NCBI RefSeq assembly: GCF_032854445.1
Contig: NC_088306.1
Span: 16,711,764 to 16,775,763 of the forward strand
Direction: 5' to 3'
From: Liolophura sinensis
Lineage: Eukaryota; Mollusca; Polyplacophora; Chitonida; Chitonidae
DNA: 64,000 bases
The notes under the pieces were generated by a model. It made no database searches, was not told the origin of the DNA, and worked only from the letters and a program-made list of their open reading frames with translations. The position numbers and the translations under genes were made by a program. The stretch's first letter is position 1. Each line of letters starts with the position of its first letter. Shown here one piece after another: positions 26,034-39,200 of the stretch.

Positions 26034-27010
26034 GAAGTCAGACAGCCTCAGTGAAAACAATAGAGAAAATCAGCATTGCTTAAGGCAGCAAAAACTGTGA
26101 TATATCACTCAGTCACAAAGCTTTACTGAAAACCCACAGAACATCATCATCACTACCGGCAGCAAAAACTGTGATACACCACTCAGTCACAACGCATTAC
26201 TGAAATCTGTTAGAAAATCATAGCCAAAGGCAGTAAAAACTGTGATATACCACTCAGACACACAGCGTTACTGAAATCTGTCAGAAAATCACAGCCAAAG
26301 GCAGCAAAAACTGTGATACACCACTCAGTCACACCGCGTTACTGAAATCTGTCAGAAAATCAAAGCCAAAGGCAGCAAAGACTGTGATACACCATTCAGT
26401 CACAACGCGTTACTGAAATCTGTCAGAAAATCACAGCCAAAGGCAGCAAAGACTGTGATACACCATTCAGTCACAACGCGTTACTGAAATCTGTCAGAAA
26501 ATCACAGCCAAAGGCAGCAAAAACTGTGATATACCACTCAGACACACTGCGTTACTGAAATCTGTCAGAAAATCAAAGCCAAAGGCAGCAAAAACTGTAA
26601 TATACCACTCAGTCACAAAGCTTTACTGAAAACTCTCATAACATCATCACCACTTCCGGCAGCAAAAACTGTGATACACCACTCAGTCACACCGCATTAC
26701 TGAAATCTGTCAGAAAATCACAGCCAAAGGCAGCAAAAACTGTGACATACCACTCAGACACACAGCGTTACTGAAATCTGTCAGAAAATCACAGCCAAAG
26801 GTAGCAAAAACTGTGATACACCACTCAGACACACTGTGTTACTGAAATCTGTCAGAAAATCAAAGCCAAAGGCAGCAAAAACTGTAATATACCACTCAGT
26901 CACAAAGCTTTACTGAAAACTCTCATAACATCATCAGGGCTATAAGCAGCAAAAACTGTGCTGTACCACTCCGTCGCACAGCTTTACTGTAAACTCTCAG
27001 AACAACGTCC
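26034..27010. repeat. 71-bp tandem array, about 13 copies, beyond the USP stop codon
   Basis: The unit reads GGCAGCAAAAACTGTGATAC, then ACCACTCAGTCACAACGCGT, TACTGAAATCTGTCAGAAAA and TCACAGCCAAA. Inner copies are close to identical and flanking copies are more diverged. It starts about 215 bp beyond the USP stop codon in transcript direction, so it may lie in the 3'UTR. Confidence 0.9.
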
Positions 27011-27226
27011 TCACTACAGGCAGAAATTGTTCAAATCACAAAAACAAGCCATCAAGGCTAATGCAGCTAAAGATAGCGCCTCTCAGCGGCTCAGCTCTAA
27101 TGGCTAATATTCCAGCAAACCACAGCTACTCAACCCTATTTTAAATCTCAACATCTGGTAAAGTTTGGCACACCCACAAATCTCTACCCCAGACTGACCT
27201 ATCTCACATGAGCATACATTATTCTA

Positions 27227-30200
27227 CTACAGGTAGAAATCAAATGTTGTGTCGGGTTCGCACGTTTGCACCGTCGACTCTTTCCTCTCCTTCAAGTTCT
27301 GCAGGATTAAGGCTAGGTTCTCAGCATTGACGGGGTTTTTGTTCTCCACGCTGCTGGAGGGCCGGATATCTGACAGACTGGTCACTGAGAACCCCTCACA
27401 CGTGCTGCTACACGGATCAGGGCCATCTGCTGACTTCCTCAGCTCTGTCAGAGGATCAAACCTCGTATCTGTTCCTAAAACGGATAGACAGAGACAAATG
27501 TTACTACGGCTGTTTCGCACTGTGCCGTACTAATCAAAGTCACCCAATAGCTTCTCACCAATACCGTCAGGTTGTGTGTTCAAGTCCAGCTCATGCTGGT
27601 TTTCCCCACACCATCATGCCTGTCGCCGTGGTATAAGTGAAATATTTTTTTAGTACAGCGTAAAACACCAATCAAATAAATAAATCAAATACTCCAAGTC
27701 TTTCACTGTGATCAGATACAGATATACATTTATCTTTTATGGTATTTGTCCTACAATGTCAGTTCCTCACTACAAAGTGGCATGTTTTGCCTGATTTTTT
27801 GCTGATCTTAGAAAGATTTTTCAAGGATTGCTTGAAAGGCAGGAGGATATCTTCCTGGAAAAATGTGATGTTCCTAAGCAACATTTTATGACCCTGATAT
27901 GCTGCTATATAGACACACTTCTCAGGGCAAATACATAACCGTAACTCAATGCCCACAATTTTTTTAGTTTCTACTGTAACATTGTTCTGCCCTTAAAGTG
28001 ACGTCATTATGATGAGCTGGGAATGGAACTTCTGATGTCAATATTTATTTATTTATTTATTTGATTTGTGTTTTAGTCTGTACTCAAAAATATTTCATCT
28101 AATCGACAGTAGCCAGCATTGTGGTGGGAGAAAACCGGGCAGAGCCTGGGAGGGACCCACAACCATCTGCAGGTTACGGACGGACCTTCTCTACAATGGC
28201 CAGAGAGGAAGCCAGCATGAACTGGACCTAAATTCACACCGACCACATTGGAGAGACTCCTGGGTCATTGCGCCACGATGGCATGTACTAACCACCTCGA
28301 CCATGGAGGCCCATGAAGTTAAAAAAAATAAAAATGACCTCATAGTTCTTCTGCCAGACGCTTGCCATGTCACCAATCTCTCTATTTAAGCTGCTGTTTT
28401 GTCAGCAGCTTTGGGATGTACTTGGTGGTTTCTCCCACCAATAAATGTCACTTCCGCGACAGGAGTGAACAATTTCTAAATATGCCTTTATCTCTTGGAC
28501 AATTTATCCCCAAAACTATGTGTATTACTAAGCAATTATGTGATCATTAAACACACCTTGTCTCTGGTAAAACAAGACGTATGCGCTGCTGTGGTCATCT
28601 TCCCGTGGCTCTCGCGCTGTCACTGTTTCGTCGTTGTAGTAAAACCACTGCTTGAGCAGTGGATGTTTGGTATAAGCTGTATAGTGGCCAGCATTAGCAC
28701 CTGGGGGGATTCAATTGTAGCATATTAATTATCACAACCAGTCATTTTATTAGCTCAACCACAGAACATACTCAAAAAAGGTAACTTGAATTGGAAAATT
28801 TTAAAGATATCTTCAGCATATTGGAATCTGAAAAGAGTACTCTTTGATACACTTTGCACAACCTCTAAGATACATCATGTATTGTAACTGATTCTAAATG
28901 TACTTCAATAATGCTGAACTACACAAAATGCAGACATAATCACAGTGCCGACTCACTAGAATGCTATGCTGAATACACTAAACAGCTTGCCCCATTCCCA
29001 GTTAAATAAGATTGGGCCAAGAAAACTTAAGATTGAATTTAATTCTGTTTCAGGTCTAAAAATGCCTTTTTTGTACTGATTGAAAAGTGAGGAGAAAATA
29101 AATACTTGGACTTTCGGAGAAGGCAAACATGAGCATCATCTTACCGCCAAAGTGACAGACAATACCATGTAAGTCATAGAGCAGTTGTTTGGTTCTTGGG
29201 CCGGATAAAAACTCGCTGAGATCCAAATTGTCCAGAGGAAAAACAACTTTGTTGTCAATCTTTGTGCTGGACAACTCATGAAAGACAAATCTGTAAACAA
29301 ACAAATTAGAGATCTTAAGCCTGAGCCTGAGGATGGAGACAAAAAAAACACAACATGTAAACATACCATCTGAATATTTTATTTTATTTATTTTGATTGG
29401 TGTTTTACGCCATACTCAAGAATATTCAAGGTGGGAGGAAACCGTGCTGAGGCAGGGGGAAACCCACGGCCATCCGCAGGTTGCTGCCAGACCTTCCCAC
29501 ATAGGGTACCATCTGAATAAGAAACATAGAAATCAGGTTCATAGAACAAACTAATACCAATATTACAGAATCCTTTGTGGTGAGAATCAGCAATAGGGGG
29601 GTTTCAAGTTTGTATTCTTTCACTGCTTAAGGTAAAATACCTTCTACTGTATCACATGACCTGTCAGAAATGTTGAGCAACTATTTTTATTTACATTTAC
29701 GATAACATGGGCACCTGAAAAAGGTTTCCGAAAAAGTTATTTAGAAAAACCGAACAATGGAGAAAATCGAGGAACAAAGCCTTTGTGAACTAAAGTTCCT
29801 GAAGCAAAGCCGTGTTAGTGATCTATCCAAATATGCAGAGACATTTGATAGGTAAATTAATGTCTTTTAATGTTTCCAAACATTTCTGATACAAAAGGAC
29901 TATTTTTACCTTTAGCGACAAAAGCGTTCGAACTCAAAGCTCCTCTATTCACAAAGACGTCAAATTAGTGCACTTAAAACCTTTCTGGCATAATGCGTGT
30001 GTTGTATGCAAACTCTCTTCAGCTGAGTACCTTAATGTCGAATTGATCGATTTGAAGTGAAATTGTTTGTTTACCTGCAGTGGATTTATCCATTTTTAGG
30101 AAATTTTTTCTCACAGAAACAGATAATGTTATAGGCACCCTGTGTCCGATTTTCAAACTCGCTAACTGAATAGCAAGTTCTCAGTTTATCCAGAAAAAGG

Positions 30201-33200
30201 TGAGACGGGTGACTGGTAAATTAATCTCAACAAATGTTGCCTAAGTCACATGATACAGAAGGACTTTTTTACCTTTAGTGACAAAAGAATTTCCACCTCG
30301 AAATTCCCAAATTGTCTTATTTATCCTGTTTCAACATATTGCCAGTATACAAACTTGTCACAAATATAATTAATCAGGCTCAACTTATTTTCTGCTGTTG
30401 ATACCATTACTCCACACTTGTATAGGCCAATACAAATAGTTATTAAGAAATTCATCCAAGACTTTGCCTAAATTTTCTCCACACAAACTGTAAGGCATGA
30501 CTTCTAACAAGCCATCTTTCTTCTGTTCAATGGCACTGAGTATGCTAGAAGGCCCTAACTACAATAAATGACATAAAATTTCTTCCACAAATTAAAGCGC
30601 ATTTTTAGAGGCAAACAAATGTCACAAATCTTATTTTTGGTGCTGAAACTTTCAATTTTCCAATAGAATATCTTCCCATATTCCAAGCAAACCTCAAAAC
30701 GACGTTCTAAAATAAATAGAAATCTCAGGATCCTGTTAATCATGGCCAAAATCTGTAGTCATTTAAGGTAGTTTAACTTGTGTCTGCAGACACACACACA
30801 CACATACACACACACACGACTGACTAAACCTGCACACTGTGGTTACCGTTTGAGGTGGATGATGAGAGTATCGGGATATCGCCAGACTGTCATGGTTTTT
30901 CTCGCTCTCTGATTCTGTGTGCATTGAGGGCAGTACCAGGGGTTGTGTTCATCTAATATCTCACTGTAAACAACAACAACATCACCCATAACTGAGGGTA
31001 CTACCAGGGGTTGTGTTCATCTGATATCTCACCGTAAATACCATAAAAATTCACCAAGTGTTTTGAAATCAACATACGACTTTTCATATATCTATATATC
31101 TGATTGTCACCTAACACGTTACTGAAGAATCTAATTATACTATTTTTATTTTCACTAACATGATTGTGAGCAGGTTTATGGGTGCAAGAAACAGAGGTGT
31201 TCAGGATAAACAACAGGCCTTTGGCAAGTTACTCACAGACTTTCCCACATGTGATATGCACACACACATATACAGCACACTTTTGGTGGACAAGTTGTGA
31301 AAAGTGGGAAGTGGGAGATGGGGGAATTTACAAATTCCACGTTCTCATCAAAGTATAGTTTTATACCTACATCTTGTATGTCCAAGCAACTAACAGAGAG
31401 GCTTTTAACTGCACATGTAGTTCTTGAATATACAAATACATTTTTTAAAAAACCTACATTTTAGTGTACATATCGTATCCTCTCCCACATATCCCAATTT
31501 TCACCAAAACATTCCTGTTTTAGAAATTAACATATAGGCCCTCACTATTTTCTTATTCCTCAAATCTGTATCCATTTCCAAGCCACACTCACCTTTCTGT
31601 AAATGCTCTGAAACAGTCATAAATGGTGATGGGGTCACGTGGGCGGAGTTTCTCCATTGACTTGTGATCCTGAGTGGGCGGGGCTTGTACCCCTGACAGG
31701 TCTGACACAGTGATGGTCAGATGGTCACCAGGCTGGAGGTTCACCTCTGAATCTCTGAGCACCAGGCAGCCTGTACAGTGAGCCGTGAAACCACACCGTG
31801 AACAGTGCAGGCCCTGGGGGGAAACAACAACAACATGTGAATCTTTTTAGTAACAGCGGAAATGGATAATACTGGTTTGCTGTGTAATACTTTACTAAAG
31901 ATCGTATCACCTTGCATGACAGTGCCCAGGTTTATGAGAGCCAGGAAAAAGGTCAGTGTAAACCCCCTCCCCGACACCTGATTCTGACTGCTGCTCTGAT
32001 GTTCGGTCAACATGAGCTGATTTGAAGACAATATCTGCTGTGTTCAACACAGTTCCCTGTGCGCATCTTGCTATTAAAAGTAAGATCTATTAACTGGTCC
32101 ATATCCCAGTCTCTCTACATTGTTTGTCCAATCAACTGGTTAGTTTTGAACTATGAGAAGTCAAGACTGCTTGTTACTTCACCAATTTGTGCTCTGAAAA
32201 GAAAATTCTGACAGGAATGAAGGTCTCACCTATCCACTCACAGAGATGTCATGAGATAAGAAGGAGGCAGGTTTAGCTTCAAACATGTCAGACATATTTT
32301 GCAACAAGTCAGAATTTAGAAACACATGCTAGGTGACAGTTTAGCGAGACTGTTGTCAGAGCTGAAATAGTTTGAACTTATCAGTCAGCCAGGTCCCAGG
32401 CTCATCCAACCAATCAATAATAGGTCATGACAAAAACTCACCTCTATTCCCAGTACAGGCACATATCCACATTAATGATTTTCAACACACATACCAGTCT
32501 TACAGACAAACGGACTGAGAGTTACATGTACATGCACAGAAGCACATAGAAGACAACAACATGGTGGTATTAGTACCTGTCCGTCTGTGAGAGAGATGTT
32601 GAAGGTTGTAGGGAAAGGTATGATGGTGTCAATCAGATCGTATAGGTCCTGCCCCCTCATCCTGCTGTACAGGTAGACCACATTAGGGTGGGAGAAGAGA
32701 TGGAGGCCTTCCCCATCCTGGTCAGAGTCCAGACGATATGCCACATGGACTGCTAACAGCCTACAGGTAAAAACAGGTAAAACAAACAATTAAAGTTTGC
32801 TATACAGGTAGACCACACTGGAGTGAGAGAAGAAATGGACGCCTTCCCCATCCTGGTCCGAGTCCAGACAATATGCCACAGGGGACTGCTAACTGCCTGC
32901 ATGTAAGAAACAGGTAATACAAACAATAAACCTTGCCATACAGGTAGATGACATTGGAGTGAGAGAAGAAATGGACACCTGCCCTATCCTGGTTTAAGTC
33001 CACATGAAATGCCACAGGGACTGCTAACAATAAAAGCTTGTAGTACAGGTAGACCATACTGCCAGACAATGTTCCTCTCATCAAACTAAAACAGTTTGAT
33101 CTATTAGCATCAGGTCAGACAAGTTTACCTATGCTGACTGCAATGCCAACCTTCAAGTTATATTCAAGCACCTCATAAAACTGTCACACAAGGCAGGACG

Positions 33201-36200
33201 CTGTCTTGTGTGACAGTGTGACGCTGAGCATTGAAAGAGACTGACCTTACACTACCTGAGTCTACTCGCACACAGAACCGAACTTACCTCGTTTTGGAGT
33301 TCCTGTTACTTTGGCCCCCCAGAGGGAGAAAGCCTTCCACAGGGTTGACTGGGATAGAGCACACCTGCACAAGGAAACATACGGCCTTCATCAGTGATCT
33401 ATGATCAAAAAGTATGGAACCAGTAAATTATACTTTGAGTTTGAAGAACTGTATTGACTGCTGAGTTTGGCTAAAAGTTTAAACATAAAATATGACCTAT
33501 TACCAGTATTAGCTAATACACTTTTGAACAATGGGGCCCTGATGAACTAGTGCGTGTTTGTTGTCAAAGAAAATTCTTTGGAAAATAACAGATAACTCAC
33601 TGGACAGGTAAAAGCAACATCTCCATAATGTTTGAATGACATCTGCAAGAAGAAAAATCAATACAATATATACATATATATGTAAACTGATTAATATTCA
33701 ATACTAGAGCCTGTGCTTTTATCTAAACAGCTGTACAAGAAGACACCAGATACCCAATAGCTACTTCACACCAGCTTGAGGAAGGACTACAGCAACACTA
33801 CATGAATGGGCCCCAGGAAATCATTGCACTAATCTTTGGTGGTTAAGAATCAATTGTGTCTCTAAGAGTAACCACAACTGCTGCATCTAGAAAGAAAATG
33901 CCCATTCAACTTGTTTATGCTATAACATTGTTGGGTCATTTGCTGCAGACTGTCTGCAGAGGAACAGCTCTGACAAAGTGTGCCCTCACAGAACAAACTC
34001 ACCTCCAGATAGCTCTGACAAAGTGTGCCCTCACACAACAAACTCGCCTCCAGACAGCTCTGACAAACTGTGCCCTCACACAACGAACTCATCTCCAGAC
34101 AGCTCTGACAAAGTGTGTCCTCACACAACAAGCTCGCCTCCAGATAACTCTCACAACAAACTCGCCTCCAGATAGCTCTGACAAAGAGTGCCCTCACATA
34201 ACATACTCACCTCCAGATAGCTCTGACAAAGTGTGCCCTCACACAACTAACTCATCTCCAGACAGCTCTGACAAAGTGTGCCCTCACACAACAAACTCAT
34301 CTCCAGACAGCTCTGACAAAGTGTGCCCTCACACAACAAACTCACCTCCAGACAGCTCTAACAAATTATGCCCTCACACAACAAACTCACCTCCAGACAG
34401 CTCTGACAAAGTGTGTCCTCACACAACAAACTCACCTCCAGACAGCTCTGACAAAGTGTGCCCTCACACAACTAACTCATCTCCAGACAGCTCTGACAAA
34501 GTGCGCCCTCACACAACAAACTCACCTCCAGACAGCTCTAACAAATTATGCCCTCACACAACAAACTCACCACCAGACAGCTCTAACAAATTATGCCCTC
34601 ACACAACAAACTCATCTCCATACAGCTCTAACAAATTATGCCCTCACACAACAAACTCACCTCCAGACAGCTCTGACAAAGCGTGCCCTCGCATGACGGA
34701 TGAACCATGAGATCGCTGTCCACCATCTCCTCCAAACAGATTGCACATGAACGCCACTGCTGCGTGCTAGGAACGTCTACCTGCTGGGATGGTGGGTCAA
34801 CCACAATATCCATGGTCCAGGTTCCAACAACGTAATCTGAAGAAGTCACTTCTGATCTGGATCCTGACGTAGATGACCAAGCCTGGACACCAGTGATATC
34901 CAAATCTGGAGAATTCATTCTCGGCGTTTCTCCATCAAAACCAGCCGAAAATCCAGATCCTGCCACCCCTGCTGGTAGCATGGGCTCATCCAACTCAAGC
35001 GGAAGTCTCTGCTCCAACACAGCTGGTGATATGTCTCTTGTAGTGTCTGGCATGTCAAGTCCCTCCTTGTCTTCTTCCAGTTTGTGAGTGGAAAACAAAC
35101 CCACATTGGAGAAAATGTCCTGCTCTGTGGATTCCGCAGACGTGCACGTCGCTGTTGATGAACTGCACCTCATCTCATACTCCTGGCCAGTACATGTATT
35201 CAATAGGCAGGATTTATCAGTAGGGGATTGGTCCATGGATTCAATCTCAGTTATCTCCCCTTCAGAGATCAATGGGGGAGGTGCTGGCAGCATATTGAAG
35301 GCGTAAATGAGACGTGTAGAATCATTCACATAACCCAACATCACACTATCATCCTACAAAACAGAAGCACTGACGTTAACATTCAATACACACATGTAAA
35401 TACCACAACACAATACACACATGAAAATACCAGACAAAATACACCTATTGTAAATACCAGAACATAATACACACAAGTAAATACCACAACACAGTACACA
35501 CATATAAATACCAGACAAAATACACATATTGTAAATACCATAACACAATATACCATATGTAAATACCACAACACAGTACACATGTCAATACCAGACAAAA
35601 TACACATATTGTAAATACCATAACACAACATACCATATGTAAATACCAGAACACAATACACACATGTAAATACCAGACAAATACACCTAATGTAAATACC
35701 AGAACACAATACACACACGTAAATACCAGACAAAATACATACATTGTACACACCAGAAAATAATGCACATAAGTTCATGTACCAGAAAACAATACACATA
35801 TGTAAATATCAGAAAACAATACACATGTCTAAATATCAGAAAACAATACACATACATAAATACCAGAACACAACAAACATATGCAAATTCCAGAAAAAAA
35901 ACAAACATATTGTAAATAACAGAAAACAATGCACATACATAAATATCAGAAAACAACACACTTATAGTATGTAAATATCAGATAACAACACACTTATAGT
36001 ATGTAAATACCAGACAACAATATATGTATGATGAAAGCTTGTTTTCCCTCAAAGGCTAGTGCCAATGTTCCCATTGTTTTGTGTATACACTGTTTCAAAC
36101 AAATTCAGCTCGTTTTCCACACCTGCTAAGCTCTTGACCACAATGAACCCAAAGAATTTACATTTGGTGGCAAGGGTACCAAAGAGCTCGCTTAAGAATG

Positions 36201-39200
36201 CAAAAACTTCTGCTCCATACATAAACAACTTAAAGGATACATGAAAACGAACTAGAAAACTATAAAAAAAATTATGTTTCTATACCAAAGGCAAAAAAAA
36301 TATGCCCCAGAACTTTTGTTAAAAAAATTTCATTTTGGGTGTATTTTTATATCTATTACCCCTCTATATTATGCTTATTTTCCATCAGTGGTGGGATTTT
36401 TTCAGAAATTATGTCATCGTTGATCTTGCTCAGATCTTGGTGAACGACCCTGAAGTGCCCCGAGCCCAGTGAACTGTGCCACTACAGTGTGTGTAAGGTG
36501 ACATGTACACAGGCACTGCATGGCTTCTTCTGGCCAGCTTAGCGCCCATCCGCGCCCCTACACTTGCCTCCATTCAGTTTGTTTCTCGCACCCCTGCCCC
36601 CAATTCAGCCAGATCTGTACGGTTTGTCCCCTAGAGAGATCTTTTTAAATTGGAATCATTGTCGACGTCACCACTGTAAGCTACTTAATTTCAGCTGAAA
36701 ATTTGTTTGTACTGTTATATGTTATTACAAATGATAATCTGCACATTAAGCCATAAAACCAAAGTGTTTCATGTATCCTTTAAACGTCAACAATGGAACA
36801 TCGCCTTCGTCATATTGTGCTTTATATGCATGTACAACCTGAGCTCCAGACATACACTGCTTTTTGAGATACCACCCCTGACATTTATCTGAACATTGTT
36901 TTATCTTTCATTGGGTATTCCCAGGTATTACAATATCTATGCCTGTATTTTGTACAAGAGAGCTCAGTACATATAAAAGTTCTATTTCATGTTTTAGGAC
37001 AAAAGTTTTACGGTTTCTTTGGGAAAGATTCACCACCAAAGGTAGTATATTATGACCTTTATTTGCCTTTTTGGGGGTAAAGACGACGTATTCTATCATA
37101 CTGACCAGAATCCTGGAGATGTGAGAATCGAGGACCTCAGCCATGATGATGTCACAGTTCTCAAGCCCTAGCAATGTCCTCAACTCCTTCTTCAGCTTCT
37201 GAATGTTGTCATTCTTGTGCATTGTGAACAGATAGCGTGTTGGTGGCATATCACATGTTATAAATATCACACCTGCCGAAAAAAAGAGCAATTTTTTTAC
37301 ACTGAATTTTATAATCATGCTGTCACTTTTGTGTAAGGTTTATGACATGTTACAAATAAGTGATGTTTAAAGCCACACTTAAGAATTTAGCAACTCTGTC
37401 ACGAAAAATCATTTCCAAAATTACAGCAAACAAAATATCTGCTAACATATCTAGTGTCTGTACATAAATGTATATACACTGTAAATATTTGACCTTTTTA
37501 ACCTCTAAAGTACTTTTTTCATTGGAATTTATGCCTACAATTATAATGAAAATGACACCAAAAATGATTTGTTTGTGTCGCTAAATATGCAAGCTTATAA
37601 AATTGTGCAAATTATTTCTCTACATCCCATAGCTCTCTACATTTATCGCAGAGGTGGTTGAAAAGGTCAAAGAAGGGTATATACAATGGTTCTGGCCAGG
37701 AAGGAGTAAGGGGAGATAACTCACTAATCTGTCTCTCCATGGCATGGGGCAATGGTACTGACAGGTACATGAATGGTTCATGAGTTACTGACACGTGCTG
37801 GCATTCAGAACATATCACCTACAACAGCAACAACATGGCACAGGGTTATAATTATTTAAGTGGTCGAATTAATAATTCATTCCAGCTACATTCACATGTA
37901 TAAATGAAACTCGTGTATGGAAATGAAAAACAAACAAAACCATTCTGCTGTGTAGGAAGGATGGGCTGATTGATCGATCGGTGTTTAACACCATAATCAA
38001 AAACATGTGGTTGGAGTTATGGGGGGAGGAAACCAGAGAGAGGAAATCACAGGCCTTTGACATATAAATGACAAACTTTCATACATGAGGCGCCCGAATT
38101 TTCACTAGCTCGGCAAACTCTGTATATATGATATCGGGAGAAGGGCAGAGAAAGTACTGCATTTGATATACTTGATATTTTGCCTGATTATACTCAGATT
38201 AAATATGTAGCATAATCTACCATAAAAATGCAAGTTTCAACACAAAATGTAACATTTTATGGCATATATTTGTCTCTAAAAATGCACTTTGTTGGGCAAA
38301 TTTGAGGGGCAAACAAGGCCTACTCCCACCCGTCTCAGCGTCCGATTACCTGATGCTGCCATTCCCTTGAAGTGCCCTTTGCGTCAAAAAAAAGGAAAAA
38401 AGCAACAGTCCGAACTCATTATAAGATTCGGATTATCTGCTCGCAAGGCTTCGACTAGCCACATTAGGTTTGGCGAATATAATTTTGCCAAAAATATATG
38501 CCTGGAGTCCCTTCGCCACAGTGGCGAAAGCAATGGATGCCTTTCAACTTCAGTTGTTTAGGGTTAAAGTTTGTAAATTTACTCAAATCTAATTTTGGAT
38601 CCAGAATCAAGAAGGAGCGAGTGACTTCAGTGTGAAAGAACTCGTTTATAAAAACAAGTTTTTAAAGAGCATTTAAAGTCGTTAATGTATGCCCTGAAGC
38701 AGGTGAAGGCAATCTGACAGGCAATTAGTCCATTAACATTCAGATTATGTGGACCGGGAATTACTTTCAATTTACTTTCAAAAAAAAAAAAAAAAAGCCG
38801 ACTGACCGGACTTCAAAAAATAGGGTTTGTTACCTGCAACAAACAACTTTTTAATGATGGCCTGGGGAAGTATAATACATCCGGGACAGCAGAGTTCTCC
38901 ACATATCAGCAAATACAAGCCATCCTTAGACTGAATTTTGGGGCTAGGTACATATACCTGTAGTGGGGTGGAGTTCAACCGTAGGAACCAAGGCCCTTAA
39001 AGATGTACAAGAATCGAACTATTCAACAATGAGGTGCCCTTCACCGGTGGTTCCACCCTCTTCTTATCTGAGGCTAGATTAGGCCCTAGCAAATACAGTG
39101 AACTACTTTGTAACATCACCTGACCTGCCCTAGGAGTGTTTAAACAATACAGATATACATATACATTAATGCAGAACTTACAGTGCTACGGAACTGCCCT

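Noticed and set aside
33856..34710. 284-codon plus-strand open frame with a CPHTTNSPPDSSDKV repeat
   Set aside because: It is the antisense reading of the 45-bp USP exon-edge array; the repeat unit explains it fully.
35383..35959. Cys-, Tyr- and Val-rich minus-strand frames resembling membrane segments
   Set aside because: They are translations of the AT-rich minisatellite in several overlapping frames.
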